Of a stretch of 64,000 nt of DNA, positions 7,727 through 16,872 are shown piece by piece. The DNA lies in contig JBGSHJ010000066.1 of the NCBI GenBank assembly GCA_041752315.1, positions 134,775 to 198,774 of the forward strand. Direction: 5' to 3'. The number at the start of each line of letters is the position of its first letter. Position 1 is the first letter of the stretch. A model generated the notes under the pieces. It was not told the DNA's origin and ran no database searches. It saw nothing but the letters and a program-made list of their open reading frames with translations. Source of the stretch: SYFY01 sp041752315 (GTDB lineage Bacteria > Pseudomonadota > Gammaproteobacteria > Pseudomonadales > Azotimanducaceae). Position numbers and translations under genes: made by a program.

Positions 7727-8757
7727 TGGAGTTCCTCGCGAAAATAAAGCGTATCCACACGTCGATCAGCAGCGTCCGGGTGATGCAGGAAACAGCGGCT
7801 GTAATGGTTGCCAGAGGCGTCCAGCATGAACTGGGGAGCCGGGGTTTCGTGACAGATCTGCATGGCGTGCGGGCAGCGGGCGCTGTAGCCACAGCCGACC
7901 GGGGGATGGAAGAGATCCGGTGGACTGCCAAGAATCGGATTCAACTGATGCAAGCCACCGCGTGTATTGGTGGGCATGGCGCCACGCAGACCGAGTGTGT
8001 AGGGGTGTGCAGAACGATAGAAGATATCGTCAACGCTTCCTTTTTCGACAATCTGTCCGGCGTACATCACGGCGACATCGTCGGCCATCCGCGCCACCAC
8101 GCCAAGATCGTGGGTGATAAGCACGATTGCAGTGCCTTTGGTACGTTGCAACTCTGCCAGCAGATCAAGTATCTGTGCCTGGATGGTGACATCCAGTGCG
8201 GTAGTTGGTTCATCCGCAATCAACAGTGCAGGTTCACAGGCGATTGCCGTCGCGATCATTGCGCGCTGCAACATGCCACCCGAGAACTCGAATGGGTACT
8301 GCCGGGCTCGACGTTCAGCCTCGGGGATGCGGACCAGATGCAGCATCTCGATCGCGCGGGCAAACGCCTGTTTGTACGACTGGCCACGATGGACCTGGAG
8401 TGTTTCGGCGATCTGGGCGCCGATCGACATGGTCGGATTCAGGGAGGTCATGGGATCCTGGAAAATCATGCCGATCTGGTCACCGCGGATATCCTTGCCA
8501 TCGAGGTAGGGTCGACCCAGGATTTCGCGACCGCGCAGCTTCGTTGAGCCGTTGGTAATACGTCCCGGTGGTATGGGGATCAACCCCATGATGGTCTGCA
8601 CGGTAACAGACTTGCCGCAACCTGATTCGCCGACGATGGCGAGAGTCTTGCCGGCATTGACGGTGAAACTCACACCTCGTACCGCCTTGACGCTGCCACC
8701 GTAGGTAGCAAACTCGACTTCCAGGTTGGTGACCTCAAGCAGGGGAATGTCACTCAC
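7723..8757 (-). CDS. oppD: Oligopeptide ABC transporter ATP-binding protein (OppD type)
   Basis: This 344-residue protein starts at GTG (VSDIPLLEVTN), overlapping the oppC end by eight bases. Features are Walker A GESGCGKS, Q-loop IFQDPMTSLNP, signature FSGGMLQRAMIATAI, Walker B LLIADEPTTALD and switch ITHDLGVVARM. It has the same C-terminal cysteine-rich opp extension (GCGYSARCPHAMQIC). It pairs with OppF as the nucleotide-binding heterodimer. An upstream ATG-type start would overlap oppC further. Confidence 0.92.
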   Translation of the reverse strand: MSDIPLLEVTNLEVEFATYGGSVKAVRGVSFTVNAGKTLAIVGESGCGKSVTVQTIMGLIPIPPGRITNGSTKLRGREILGRPYLDGKDIRGDQIGMIFQDPMTSLNPTMSIGAQIAETLQVHRGQSYKQAFARAIEMLHLVRIPEAERRARQYPFEFSGGMLQRAMIATAIACEPALLIADEPTTALDVTIQAQILDLLAELQRTKGTAIVLITHDLGVVARMADDVAVMYAGQIVEKGSVDDIFYRSAHPYTLGLRGAMPTNTRGGLHQLNPILGSPPDLFHPPVGCGYSARCPHAMQICHETPAPQFMLDASGNHYSRCFLHHPDAADRRVDTLYFREELQ

Positions 8758-10138
8758 GGGATCGCATCCTTGCATCGAGCGCATCACGCAAACCGTCACC
8801 CAGCAGATTGAAGGCGAGCACCGTGATGCTGATCAGCAGCGCTGGAAAGATCAGCTCGTGCGGAGTGGTCAGCATCGTCTTGATCCCTTCATTGCACATG
8901 CTGCCCCAGGAGGGTGTCGGAGGAGCCACGCCCATGCCGATGAAGGAAAGGAACGCTTCGGTGAATATCGCCGAAGGCACCGCAAAAGTCAGCGTTACGA
9001 GAATCACGCCCATGGTATTGGGGATCATGTGCCGCAGCACGAGGTAAGGAGTCTTGGCGCCGAGCAACCGTGCAGCGCCAATGTAGCCTTCCTCACGAAT
9101 CTGGAGGATCTGTCCACGGACCAGTCGTGCTGTACCTGGCCAGCTCAGGATGACCATGGCGACCAGCATCGGCAGGATGCCGCTTTCACCAGGACCTATG
9201 CCAAACATGATCTTGAACAGGATCATGAACAGCAGGAATGGCAGTGCAACTACAAAATCCGCAAAACGCATCATCAGTCCATCTACGGCCCCACCCAGAA
9301 AACCCGCTGCAGCGCCGTAAGCCACGCCCATGATCACAAACAGGAACGGCGCGACGATACCGATGAAGAGTGATACCTGCGCACCGTGCATCAGGCGTGC
9401 GAGCAGATCGCGCCCCAGGTAATCCGTTCCCAGTGGATGCAGCTTGAGTTCAACGGCAGTGCCGATGGCAATACTGGCGCCATCCTTGATCAACCCACGC
9501 TTGTGCGCCTCGTCGATGGTGATCACCCGTTGCAGTGCGGCTTCGATGGTTTGTGCCTCGCCAACCTGTTCACGCAACTCATTCAGGGAGATGACAGTGT
9601 AGAAGTAAGAGCGAGGCTTGAGGTCAAGGCGATCTTCGTACCAGGTTTCACTAGTGCTCATCACCAGCGGCAGGCCATAGGCCTGCTCCACACCGATGGG
9701 AAAGATGTTGCGGTAGATCCGATAGCCACCCACCGCAGCTGGGTCGCTGTTCCAGCGCAGCCGCACGGCCTGCGAGTCCGCCGTGCCGACGATGTGCAAG
9801 CGGTCGGAGGTCGAGTCCCCGATGTCGTTCAGTGATTCCCCATGCCAGGGTTTGTGTGGCGCAACCAGTGTTGCACTCCGATCGACGCCCGGTGGCTGGC
9901 TGAGTTGGTCGAGATCCTGCAATGACGGATCAACGGTCCATAACAATGGTCCAATCAACGTGAACAACAGCAATGCGATGACGATGTAGAGGGATATCAG
10001 CGCTCGCCGGTTCGCCTTGAGGCGGATCCAGGCATCCTGCCAGTAAGACAGCGAGGGTCTGGTGAGCACCTCTGCAACCTGTTCAACGGCAGAGGGTGCA
10101 ATATCCGCGGCTGACAAGGGGGACAACGCCTGGTTCAT
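8750..10138 (-). CDS. oppC: Opp-type ABC permease (OppC) with FnIII-like insert
   Basis: This 462-residue inner-membrane permease is well above the usual length of roughly 300. TM1 spans about residues 46-68, and the standard LGTDYLGRDLLARL entry to the permease domain comes only at 236. The EAA-type loop (GAARLLGAKTPYLVLRHMIPN) is intact. The extra segment, about residues 90-232, should be periplasmic. Within it, residues 114-186 look like a fibronectin-III strand pattern: VRLRWNSDPAAVGGYRIYRN, then WYEDR, then YFYTVISLN. The ATG overlaps the oppB stop. The insert may contact substrate, the binding protein or the cell wall. Confidence 0.9.
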   Translation of the reverse strand: MNQALSPLSAADIAPSAVEQVAEVLTRPSLSYWQDAWIRLKANRRALISLYIVIALLLFTLIGPLLWTVDPSLQDLDQLSQPPGVDRSATLVAPHKPWHGESLNDIGDSTSDRLHIVGTADSQAVRLRWNSDPAAVGGYRIYRNIFPIGVEQAYGLPLVMSTSETWYEDRLDLKPRSYFYTVISLNELREQVGEAQTIEAALQRVITIDEAHKRGLIKDGASIAIGTAVELKLHPLGTDYLGRDLLARLMHGAQVSLFIGIVAPFLFVIMGVAYGAAAGFLGGAVDGLMMRFADFVVALPFLLFMILFKIMFGIGPGESGILPMLVAMVILSWPGTARLVRGQILQIREEGYIGAARLLGAKTPYLVLRHMIPNTMGVILVTLTFAVPSAIFTEAFLSFIGMGVAPPTPSWGSMCNEGIKTMLTTPHELIFPALLISITVLAFNLLGDGLRDALDARMRSRE

Positions 10139-11067
10139 TTCAGCCGCACTCGCGGGTCGATCAATCCATACACGAGGTCGACGGCGATCACCATGAAGAC
10201 CAGAAACGCGCCATAAAAAACCGTGGTGCCCATGATGACGGTGTAGTCGAGTTGCTGTACCGCCTGCACGAAATACCGCCCAAGTCCCGGAATGGCAAAT
10301 ACCAGTTCGACCACAAAGCCACCGGTCGTGATGGACGCAATGGCCGGTCCGAGCACGGTGATCACCGGTAGGGAGGCGTTGCGCAGCTGATGTTTTCTGA
10401 AGATTCGTGTGGCCGGCAGTCCCTTTGCCTTGGCCGTGCGTACAAAGTCGGAATTCACGATCTCAAGCATGGAAGACCGCATGAGTCGTGTCAGGTAGGC
10501 CATGGTGCCAAGCCCCAGCACCAGAGAGGGCGCGATCATGTGTCCAACCGTACCCCAGCCACCTACGGGCAGCACGGTGACGCCGAACAGTGAATTGATG
10601 TTGACCAGCGACAGTTGGGCCAGCGCCGCCATGACAAAACTGGGGACGGAGATACCAAGTATCACGAGAAACATGATGATGATGTCGGGGAGCCGGTTTC
10701 TGTACAAGGCAGTCAACGCACCCCACAGGACACCACCGAGCGCCGCGAACAGGATCGCCAGCAGACCCAGGGTTGCGGACACGGGGAAATGCTCGCGAAT
10801 GATGTCATTGACCTCGCGGTTTTTCTGAGTGAACGAGATGCCAAAATCGCCGCGTACGATGTTGCCGAGGTAGATGGTGTACTGGGTAAGCAGGGGTTTG
10901 TCCAGGCCGTACTTGGCTTCAAGATTGGCACGGATTTCCGGAACGACAGCCTTGTCACTGGACAGAGGATCTCCCGGAACAAGGTGCATCCCGAAAAAAG
11001 TCGCGGTGGCAATGAACCAGACCGTAACAAGACCCTGCAGCAGACGCTTGAGTGAGTATTGCAGCAT
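10135..11067 (-). CDS. oppB: Opp-type ABC permease (OppB)
   Basis: This 310-residue permease starts MLQYSLKRLLQGL and then has the usual first TM and PGDPLSSDKA loop. Six membrane spans follow, together with the EAA loop RTAKAKGLPATRIFRKHQLRNA. The C-terminus, VDLVYGLIDPRVRLK, is the classic DppB/OppB ending. It forms the heterodimeric channel with OppC, whose start codon overlaps its stop (ATGA). It lies 38 bases downstream of the binding-protein gene. Confidence 0.92.
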   Translation of the reverse strand: MLQYSLKRLLQGLVTVWFIATATFFGMHLVPGDPLSSDKAVVPEIRANLEAKYGLDKPLLTQYTIYLGNIVRGDFGISFTQKNREVNDIIREHFPVSATLGLLAILFAALGGVLWGALTALYRNRLPDIIIMFLVILGISVPSFVMAALAQLSLVNINSLFGVTVLPVGGWGTVGHMIAPSLVLGLGTMAYLTRLMRSSMLEIVNSDFVRTAKAKGLPATRIFRKHQLRNASLPVITVLGPAIASITTGGFVVELVFAIPGLGRYFVQAVQQLDYTVIMGTTVFYGAFLVFMVIAVDLVYGLIDPRVRLK

Positions 11068-11105
11068 CGATCAGCACAACGTCTCGGGCATACCGGTTTG
11101 CAACA

Positions 11106-12806
11106 TCATTCAGTCGCACCTTCGACCCACGCATAGGTGAAGTCAGGATCGGAACCGATCACTCGCCGGACAACTCCCTTGAGCTGCTTGTGAGTGACAT
11201 AGGCCGCACCTCGTTCGTAGTTGGGAAGTATCACGACGTCTTCATTGAGCAGATCCTGCATCCTTGCGAATGCGGCCACGCGAACGGTTTGATCTGTGGA
11301 ATTCTGGGCAGTGCGAACCAGCGCGTCATATTCGGCGCTGTTGTAACGCCCGCGATTGTTGAGGTTCCAGGATGCAAACAGGTCCCCGTACGTGAGCAGA
11401 TCTTCGTAGTCTGGCCCCCAGCCTGCCAGGACCAGATCAAACTCTCCTGCAGTCATTTTGGCGAGACGCTGTTTGAAGATCTGCTTGTCGATTTTCAGAT
11501 CGAGCCCGAGCTTTTCCTTGAACACTGCCTGGTAGTACTCGGCTTGCAGGTTGGAAACGGGATTGTCGCCGGAAAGCAGCGTCAGCGCCGGCCATTTTTC
11601 GAGTTTCAGTTCCTGTCGCGCCAGTTCAAGGTGATGTCGCGCAGCCACCACATCAGGCACGATTTCCGGCACAGGGTGCTCACGACGGAACTTGTCCTTG
11701 ACCCCGTCGAGATAGGTTGGAAACAACGAATAGCCTGGCAGATAACCGGGAATCTTGGTGACCTTGTTTACCAGCTCGCCTGGATCGTTGACCAGTTGCA
11801 TGGCCTTGCGCAGGTTCAGGTTATCCGTGAGGCGACCGGGTCGGTGATTGAATTCGATGAAAAAAACTCCACCATCCTGAAACTGCTTGATGTTCCATCG
11901 CTGCTCAAGACCGACACTGAGGGTCTCCGGTGCGAGTCCCGTTTGAGCGATCTTGCCGTCCTTGAAAAAGTTCAGCGTCGCGTTGGCATCCGAGGTGATG
12001 TAGCCGAACTGGATGGTATTCAGTCTGATTTCGTCCCGTCGCCAGTAATGCTCGTTCTTGTCGAGGCGAAGGCTGGCCCCATGCACCCAGGAGGCAATCC
12101 GGAACGGACCGTTGTAGAGCATCTCATCCGCATCGGCGCCGTAGCGTCCGTTGGTCTGTGTAAAGAAGTCTTCGCGGATCGGCAGGAAGGTCTTGAAGGT
12201 AACCACTTTCTCGAAAAAGGTGAGTGGCCGCTCGAAGGTGACCTTGAGCGTTCTCTCGTCGATGGCCTCGACACCCAGGTCTGTGATGGGCAACTTGCCC
12301 TGATTGATCGCCTCGCCGTTTTTCACGAAAAACATGATGAACGCGTATTCGGAAGCAGTGGCAGGGTTCACCACGGTTCGCCACGAAAACACGAAGTCGT
12401 TGGCAGTCACCGGTTGGCCATCACTCCACATGGCGTCTGCGCGCAGATGGAATAGGGCGCCATGGGCATCTATTTCCCAGCTTTCTGCGACACCTGGAAT
12501 GATCTTGCCCTGTGGATCCGCACCCAGCAGTCCTTCCATGATGTGACCAAGCACCATGCCGCTGACCTGATCGGTTGCCCGTGTGGAATCCAGCTGTGGT
12601 GGTTCTTCGGCGAGCGCAAGGGTTATGGACTTCGTGGCGACATCAACCGCCTTGGCTGAGCCCGTATCGCTGCCCACAAGCCGGGCGGCCGCGTCCAGCA
12701 GAAACATGATGAGTGCAAAACCGACGATGGTCAGGAAAGCGTAGAGGAGGAGCTGTCTGCCGGCGGCGCGGACGAATGATGATTCGTCGACAACGACGTC
12801 AGCCAT
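11106..12806 (-). CDS. Peptide ABC transporter substrate-binding protein (OppA/DppA family)
   Basis: This 566-residue SBP starts at an ATG preceded by GGAGGAGG. A membrane segment at about residues 20-43 acts as signal anchor, and I see no lipobox Cys. The SBP family 5 signatures are LALAEEPPQLDS, IMEGLLGADPQGKIIPGVAESWEI, WSDGQPVTANDFVFSWR and a C-terminal DLVLAGWGPDYEDLLTYGD. These match peptide-binding proteins such as OppA and MppA. It is positioned between the VWA gene (15-base gap) and oppBCDF, so it most likely feeds that channel. A transmembrane anchor instead of a free periplasmic protein is a mild oddity. Confidence 0.9.
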   Translation of the reverse strand: MADVVVDESSFVRAAGRQLLLYAFLTIVGFALIMFLLDAAARLVGSDTGSAKAVDVATKSITLALAEEPPQLDSTRATDQVSGMVLGHIMEGLLGADPQGKIIPGVAESWEIDAHGALFHLRADAMWSDGQPVTANDFVFSWRTVVNPATASEYAFIMFFVKNGEAINQGKLPITDLGVEAIDERTLKVTFERPLTFFEKVVTFKTFLPIREDFFTQTNGRYGADADEMLYNGPFRIASWVHGASLRLDKNEHYWRRDEIRLNTIQFGYITSDANATLNFFKDGKIAQTGLAPETLSVGLEQRWNIKQFQDGGVFFIEFNHRPGRLTDNLNLRKAMQLVNDPGELVNKVTKIPGYLPGYSLFPTYLDGVKDKFRREHPVPEIVPDVVAARHHLELARQELKLEKWPALTLLSGDNPVSNLQAEYYQAVFKEKLGLDLKIDKQIFKQRLAKMTAGEFDLVLAGWGPDYEDLLTYGDLFASWNLNNRGRYNSAEYDALVRTAQNSTDQTVRVAAFARMQDLLNEDVVILPNYERGAAYVTHKQLKGVVRRVIGSDPDFTYAWVEGATE

Positions 12807-12821
12807 GATCCTCCTCCGAGT

Positions 12822-14339
12822 TTAGTTGGTGGACAGTTTCAGCAGGTTACCGACAACCCGCTCAAGGTGCATCAGGCTGTTGCACTCTTCAACCTGGTGG
12901 CAGTACGCACCATAGGTGCGCATCACGGAGTCACCCACGTTCCAGGCATGCCTGGATTCCGGATTCAGCCAGATGACACGTTTGGCGCGGTCGTACATTT
13001 CCTTGAGGATTTCCTGCCGGTTTTCGCCGTAGTTGTTGCGGGCATCGCCGAGGATGATGATGGTGGTGCGATTGTCCACGTCGTCCAGAACGTTTCGTTT
13101 GAAATCCTGCAGCGCCTGGCCGTAATCCGTCGATCCGCCAGAATAGTCATGCAGCGTCTTGGTGATTGCGTCTTCCAGATTGTTGCGCTCGAACAGTTCG
13201 GTCACTTCGGCGAGGTCCGAGGAAAACGCAAAGGAGCGTACCCTGGGCATGACCTCTTCGAGGCTGTACAGGAACATCAGCATGAAACGTGCGTAGTTCG
13301 CCACCGAGCCAGACACGTCGCAGATCGCAAACACCCGCGGCCGATCGATCTTGACGCTTTTCCAGTGCAGATCAAAGATGGCGCCGTCGTAGGCCATGTT
13401 ATGGCGAAGGGTGCGTGGCAGGTTGAGTTGCCCACGTTTGAACACCTTCTTGCGTCTGGCGTGCATCGTTGCCAGGCGCTTCGCCATCTTGTACACGATT
13501 TCCTGGATCAACCGGAACGAACGGTGTTCCACGTTCGACAGCTTCACCTTGCGCAGCAGTTCTTCGCGCAGCCGCTTGCCGGAAACGTCGGCATGCAGCA
13601 GGAACTGGCGTTCGACATAATCGCGCACTTCCTCCCGCAACCAGTCACGTCGCCGTTTGAGTTCCTGGCCCAGGCGGCGTGAGGGAACCGCACGAGCCTC
13701 GGCCAGATCGCCGATTTCCTGGTTGAGTTCGCCGAGGCCCATGACGTCCATCATGCGGCGGGCGTACAGACCCTTCTGGGTAAAGATCTGGATTTCGCGA
13801 ACGTCGACCGCCTCACCTGCCTGGGCCATCTGCACGGTGAGTTCGACTCTGGAGTTGGCCATCAACAGCTTGCCAAGCGCCGAAGATGATTCCGCCATCG
13901 GACCTGAGCCCAGATCTTCTTCTTCCGCTTCGGCGTCCATCAGGTTGTTGGAAGGCTTCGACCTGGATTTACCCTTCGACTTTTTCTGCTTGCCGCTGGT
14001 ACTGGTCTGCGCTTCGCTTCCACCACCACCGTTGCTGTCACCTTCACCCTGCGCATCGGCGTCCTGTTCCCCGCTGTCTTCGCCACTGCGAGTGTGGTCC
14101 TGATCCAGCGCCTGGTTACGGACATCTTCAAAGCGGAAGAACTGATCAAAGCAGGTATCGAAGGCCTGCTTTTCGTCCACAGTCTTGGGCAGCACGAGCG
14201 CCAGCGAGTTTTTCAGGAAGGCACGATCGGAATAGCCCACCAGTTCCAGGGCGGTCATCGCATCCAGCGTCTCGGCTGGCGACACACGAACTTCCGCATT
14301 GCGAAGAACCTGAATGAAATTGGCGAGCGTGCGTTCCAT
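12822..14339 (-). CDS. CoxE-like VWA-domain protein
   Basis: This 505-residue soluble protein has an N-terminal helical part (1-75), a low-complexity acidic/Gly/Ser/Lys linker (80-140), a helical middle and a C-terminal von Willebrand A domain. The MIDAS motif is DVSGS at 341-345, with T404 and D432 in the other expected loops (GGSTDYGQAL, IILGDARNNYGE). Such proteins work with a MoxR AAA+ ATPase in metal-centre or complex maturation, as CoxD/CoxE do for CO dehydrogenase. The partner ATPase gene ends seven bases upstream. The opp genes follow after only 15 bases. Confidence 0.88.
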   Translation of the reverse strand: MERTLANFIQVLRNAEVRVSPAETLDAMTALELVGYSDRAFLKNSLALVLPKTVDEKQAFDTCFDQFFRFEDVRNQALDQDHTRSGEDSGEQDADAQGEGDSNGGGGSEAQTSTSGKQKKSKGKSRSKPSNNLMDAEAEEEDLGSGPMAESSSALGKLLMANSRVELTVQMAQAGEAVDVREIQIFTQKGLYARRMMDVMGLGELNQEIGDLAEARAVPSRRLGQELKRRRDWLREEVRDYVERQFLLHADVSGKRLREELLRKVKLSNVEHRSFRLIQEIVYKMAKRLATMHARRKKVFKRGQLNLPRTLRHNMAYDGAIFDLHWKSVKIDRPRVFAICDVSGSVANYARFMLMFLYSLEEVMPRVRSFAFSSDLAEVTELFERNNLEDAITKTLHDYSGGSTDYGQALQDFKRNVLDDVDNRTTIIILGDARNNYGENRQEILKEMYDRAKRVIWLNPESRHAWNVGDSVMRTYGAYCHQVEECNSLMHLERVVGNLLKLSTN

Positions 14340-14345
14340 GGGTGG

Positions 14346-15290
14346 TTATCTGCCTGCCTTGACCTTGTTGGTGATGGCCGTGATCTCACCCTGTACGTTG
14401 ACGATGTCTTCCTGGAATTTGAGGATGACGTTCAGCGTACTGCGGACGAGTTCCGGATCCAGACTTTCACTGTGCAGCAACAAGAGCGTACGGGCCCAAT
14501 CGATGGTTTCGGAGATTGCCGGTACTTTCTTGAGGTCCAGTTCACGCAGTTCCTGGATGAATGCCACCAACTGACGCCGCAGTTCTGGCGGGATTTCGGG
14601 TACCCGCGCATGAATGATTCGCTGCTCGAGGTCCAGATCAGGGAACGGTATGTACAGATGCAGACAACGCCGCTTCAGCGCGTCACTGATTTCGCGGGTG
14701 TTGTTGGAGGTCAGAAACACAAGGGGCGGCTCGGCAACGGCTTTGACGGTACCGATTTCCGGAATCGAAACCTGGTAGTCGGAGAGGATCTCCAGCAGCA
14801 GGGATTCGAACTCGTGGTCTGACTTGTCAACCTCGTCGATCAGAAGGACACAGCCATCTTTTTCCTTCAGCGCCTTCAACAACGGGCGAGGTTCGAGAAA
14901 CTCTTCGGAAAAGAAGATGTCACCAAACTCGTGCAATCTGGTCACTGACTCCCGGAAACCCTTGGCACCCTGAAGCACTTCGTCGAGAGTCTCTTTCAGG
15001 ACCTGGGTGTACAGGAGTTGTTTGCCGTACTTCCATTCGTAGATCGCCTTCGCTTCGTCCAGACCTTCGTAGCATTGCAGCCGTATGAGGGGCAGCGAAA
15101 AAAGTTCGGCGGTGGTTTTGGCGAGTTCGGTCTTTCCAACCCCCGGCGGGCCTTCGATCAGGATCGGCTTGCGCAGATGAAAGGCCAGATAGACGGCCGT
15201 TGCGATCTGGTCACTGCAGATGTAGCGGTGTTCTTCGAATCCCGCCTTGATCTGGGCGACAGACGACGTGATCTGGTCAATATCCGGCAC
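14346..15290 (-). CDS. MoxR/CoxD-type AAA+ ATPase
   Basis: This 314-residue ATPase has Walker A GPPGVGKTE, Walker B CVLLIDEVDKSD, sensor 1 PLVFLTSNNTRE and the arginine-finger region ALKRRCLHLYIPFPD. I chose the GTG at 15290 (VPDIDQITSS) because GGGGAGG lies four bases upstream. A GTG 13 codons earlier (15329) has no ribosome-binding site. The family remodels protein complexes together with VWA partners. It heads the run with the VWA gene and the Opp transporter. A CO dehydrogenase client is absent from the window, so the client protein is unknown. Confidence 0.9.
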   Translation of the reverse strand: MPDIDQITSSVAQIKAGFEEHRYICSDQIATAVYLAFHLRKPILIEGPPGVGKTELAKTTAELFSLPLIRLQCYEGLDEAKAIYEWKYGKQLLYTQVLKETLDEVLQGAKGFRESVTRLHEFGDIFFSEEFLEPRPLLKALKEKDGCVLLIDEVDKSDHEFESLLLEILSDYQVSIPEIGTVKAVAEPPLVFLTSNNTREISDALKRRCLHLYIPFPDLDLEQRIIHARVPEIPPELRRQLVAFIQELRELDLKKVPAISETIDWARTLLLLHSESLDPELVRSTLNVILKFQEDIVNVQGEITAITNKVKAGR

Positions 15291-15425
15291 AAAGCCTCCC
15301 CTGTTCTCGTAATTTGAAATCAAAAACACCCAATTATCCCTTCACAAGGGGTATCCGTGCCACCTGCAAATCTGTTTCCACCGCACCAGCCGGCAGGAGT
15401 CGTGAATCTGCATGAGTACGCCGCG

Positions 15426-16289
15426 CTATTTCGCGCGCAAACGCATCAGGCCTTCCTGCGTCGCCGAAGCCACCAGAGCACCGTCTCGGGAATAGATGAG
15501 CCCGCGGTTGAAGCCACGTGCGCCACTGGCACTGGGACTATCCTGTACATACAGGAGCCATTCATCGGACCGGAACGGACGATGAAACCACATGGCATGA
15601 TCGATGCTGGCCATCTGCACGTTGGACTGCAGGTAGCTGATGGCATGGGGCAGCGTAGCGGTATCGAGTAACGACCAATCCGACAGATAGGCCAGCACAC
15701 ACTGGTGCAGACGAAGGTCATCCGGCAAGCGACCCCTGGTGCGCATCCAGGCCATCTGCTGCGGCAGCCGCGCGACCGGGCTCATCATGTCAACGGGATC
15801 GATCGGCCTGAACTCGATTGGCCGCACCGTCTGGGTATGGCCGGCAAACAGCTCGGGGTGTTTTGCCATCTGCTCGGCGCGGATGTCCTGCTCGTCGCGG
15901 ACCGATTCCGGTGCAGGGACGTCAGGCATGTCGAACTGATGCGAGAGGCCTTCTTCGACCACCTGGAAGCTGATCGACATGGAAAATATGGCTTTGCCAT
16001 GCTGGATCGCAACCACTCGGCGTGTTGTGAAACTCTTGCCGTCCCGAATCCGATCAACTTTGTAGAGGATGGGTACCTGCATGTCCCCCGGGCGCAGGAA
16101 GTAGCCGTGCAGGCTGTGCGCGTGGCGATCCGGTTCAACCGTGCGCGACGCAGCAACCAGGGCTTGCCCCAGTACCTGTCCACCATAAACCCGCTGCCAA
16201 CCCTCGCTTGGGCTGTTGGCGCGGTAATGGTTCTTCTCGATCTCTTCCAGACCCAGAAGATCGATCAGTTGCTGGATTGGTGGCGACAT
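15426..16289 (-). CDS. tesB: Acyl-CoA thioesterase II
   Basis: This 287-residue double-hotdog thioesterase starts MSPPIQQLIDLLGLEEIE. It contains the TesB landmarks RVYGGQVLGQALVAA, HSLHGYFLRPGD, SFTTRRVVAIQ, a second hotdog with ASIDHAMWFHRPF and DEWLLY, and a C-terminal SRDGALVASATQEGLMR. It hydrolyses medium- and long-chain acyl-CoA in the cytoplasm. Longer in-frame starts (to 16355) would add an unrelated Arg-rich leader. It lies 135 bases upstream of the AAA+ gene on the same strand, so it could be cotranscribed, though it is probably separate. Confidence 0.93.
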   Translation of the reverse strand: MSPPIQQLIDLLGLEEIEKNHYRANSPSEGWQRVYGGQVLGQALVAASRTVEPDRHAHSLHGYFLRPGDMQVPILYKVDRIRDGKSFTTRRVVAIQHGKAIFSMSISFQVVEEGLSHQFDMPDVPAPESVRDEQDIRAEQMAKHPELFAGHTQTVRPIEFRPIDPVDMMSPVARLPQQMAWMRTRGRLPDDLRLHQCVLAYLSDWSLLDTATLPHAISYLQSNVQMASIDHAMWFHRPFRSDEWLLYVQDSPSASGARGFNRGLIYSRDGALVASATQEGLMRLRAK

Positions 16290-16332
16290 CGTGCGTGGTA
16301 ACCTTGCGGTCAAATGACAAAGGGGCCGCATT

Positions 16333-16806
16333 ATGCCATCGCGACGTGAACTCATAGCGTTGACTGACGAGGAGATTCGTGAGTATCTGGTAAGTCAGAA
16401 GACGCTCATCATCGTTTCCAACGGGAAAGACGGTTTTCCCCACACCATGCCGATGTGGTTCTATGCGGACGACGCTGGTTGCATCTATTGCACGACCTTT
16501 TCGAAGGCGCAGAAGGTTTTCAATTTCCGGCGTGATCCCAAAGCCACTCTCCTGGTGGAGAGTGGAGAGGAGTACACCGAGTTGAAAGGTCTGATGATAT
16601 ACGCAGAAACCGAGATCATCGACGACTTCGACGCCGTGTGCGATGGATTGGTAAAGATCAACACCAAGGGTCGTGATACCGATGCGGAGCAACGGCGGAA
16701 GTTGCTGGCCGCCGTATCACCCACGGCAAAAAAGCGGGTGCTGCTGAAGTTCACGCCAAGAAGTCATGTGAGCTGGGATCACCGGAAGCTGGGCGGGAAA
16801 TACTGA
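16333..16806 (+). CDS. PNPOx-like flavin-binding fold protein
   Basis: This 157-residue protein begins with a helix EEIREYLVSQK. It then has the split-barrel pattern TLIIVSNGKDGFPHTMPMWFY, IYCTTFSKAQKVFNFRRDPKATLLVE, and a late RVLLKFTPRSHVSWDHRKL. The pattern fits the pyridoxamine 5'-phosphate oxidase / F420-dependent reductase superfamily, whose members bind FMN, F420 or heme. It is divergent from tesB with a 43-base gap. The substrate is unknown. A second, different member is at 62383. Confidence 0.75.
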   Translation: MPSRRELIALTDEEIREYLVSQKTLIIVSNGKDGFPHTMPMWFYADDAGCIYCTTFSKAQKVFNFRRDPKATLLVESGEEYTELKGLMIYAETEIIDDFDAVCDGLVKINTKGRDTDAEQRRKLLAAVSPTAKKRVLLKFTPRSHVSWDHRKLGGKY

Positions 16807-16814
16807 ACACGTTC

Positions 16815-16853
16815 CGGAGTCCTCGCCTGCACTTGCCGCAGGAACGGACTCCG
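16815..16853. terminator. Nested hairpin between convergent genes
   Basis: CGGAGTCC and GGACTCCG form an 8-bp outer stem, and CCTGC/GCAGG forms an inner stem. The element sits between the stop of the PNPOx gene and the stop of ahcY on the opposite strand. There is no clear T-run, so bidirectional termination is inferred from position. Confidence 0.4.
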
Positions 16854-16872
16854 ACGCCACCCATTCCGGTTT

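Noticed and set aside
14339..14346. CO dehydrogenase cluster
   Set aside because: CoxD/CoxE-like genes occur without coxSML, and the neighbours are transport genes.
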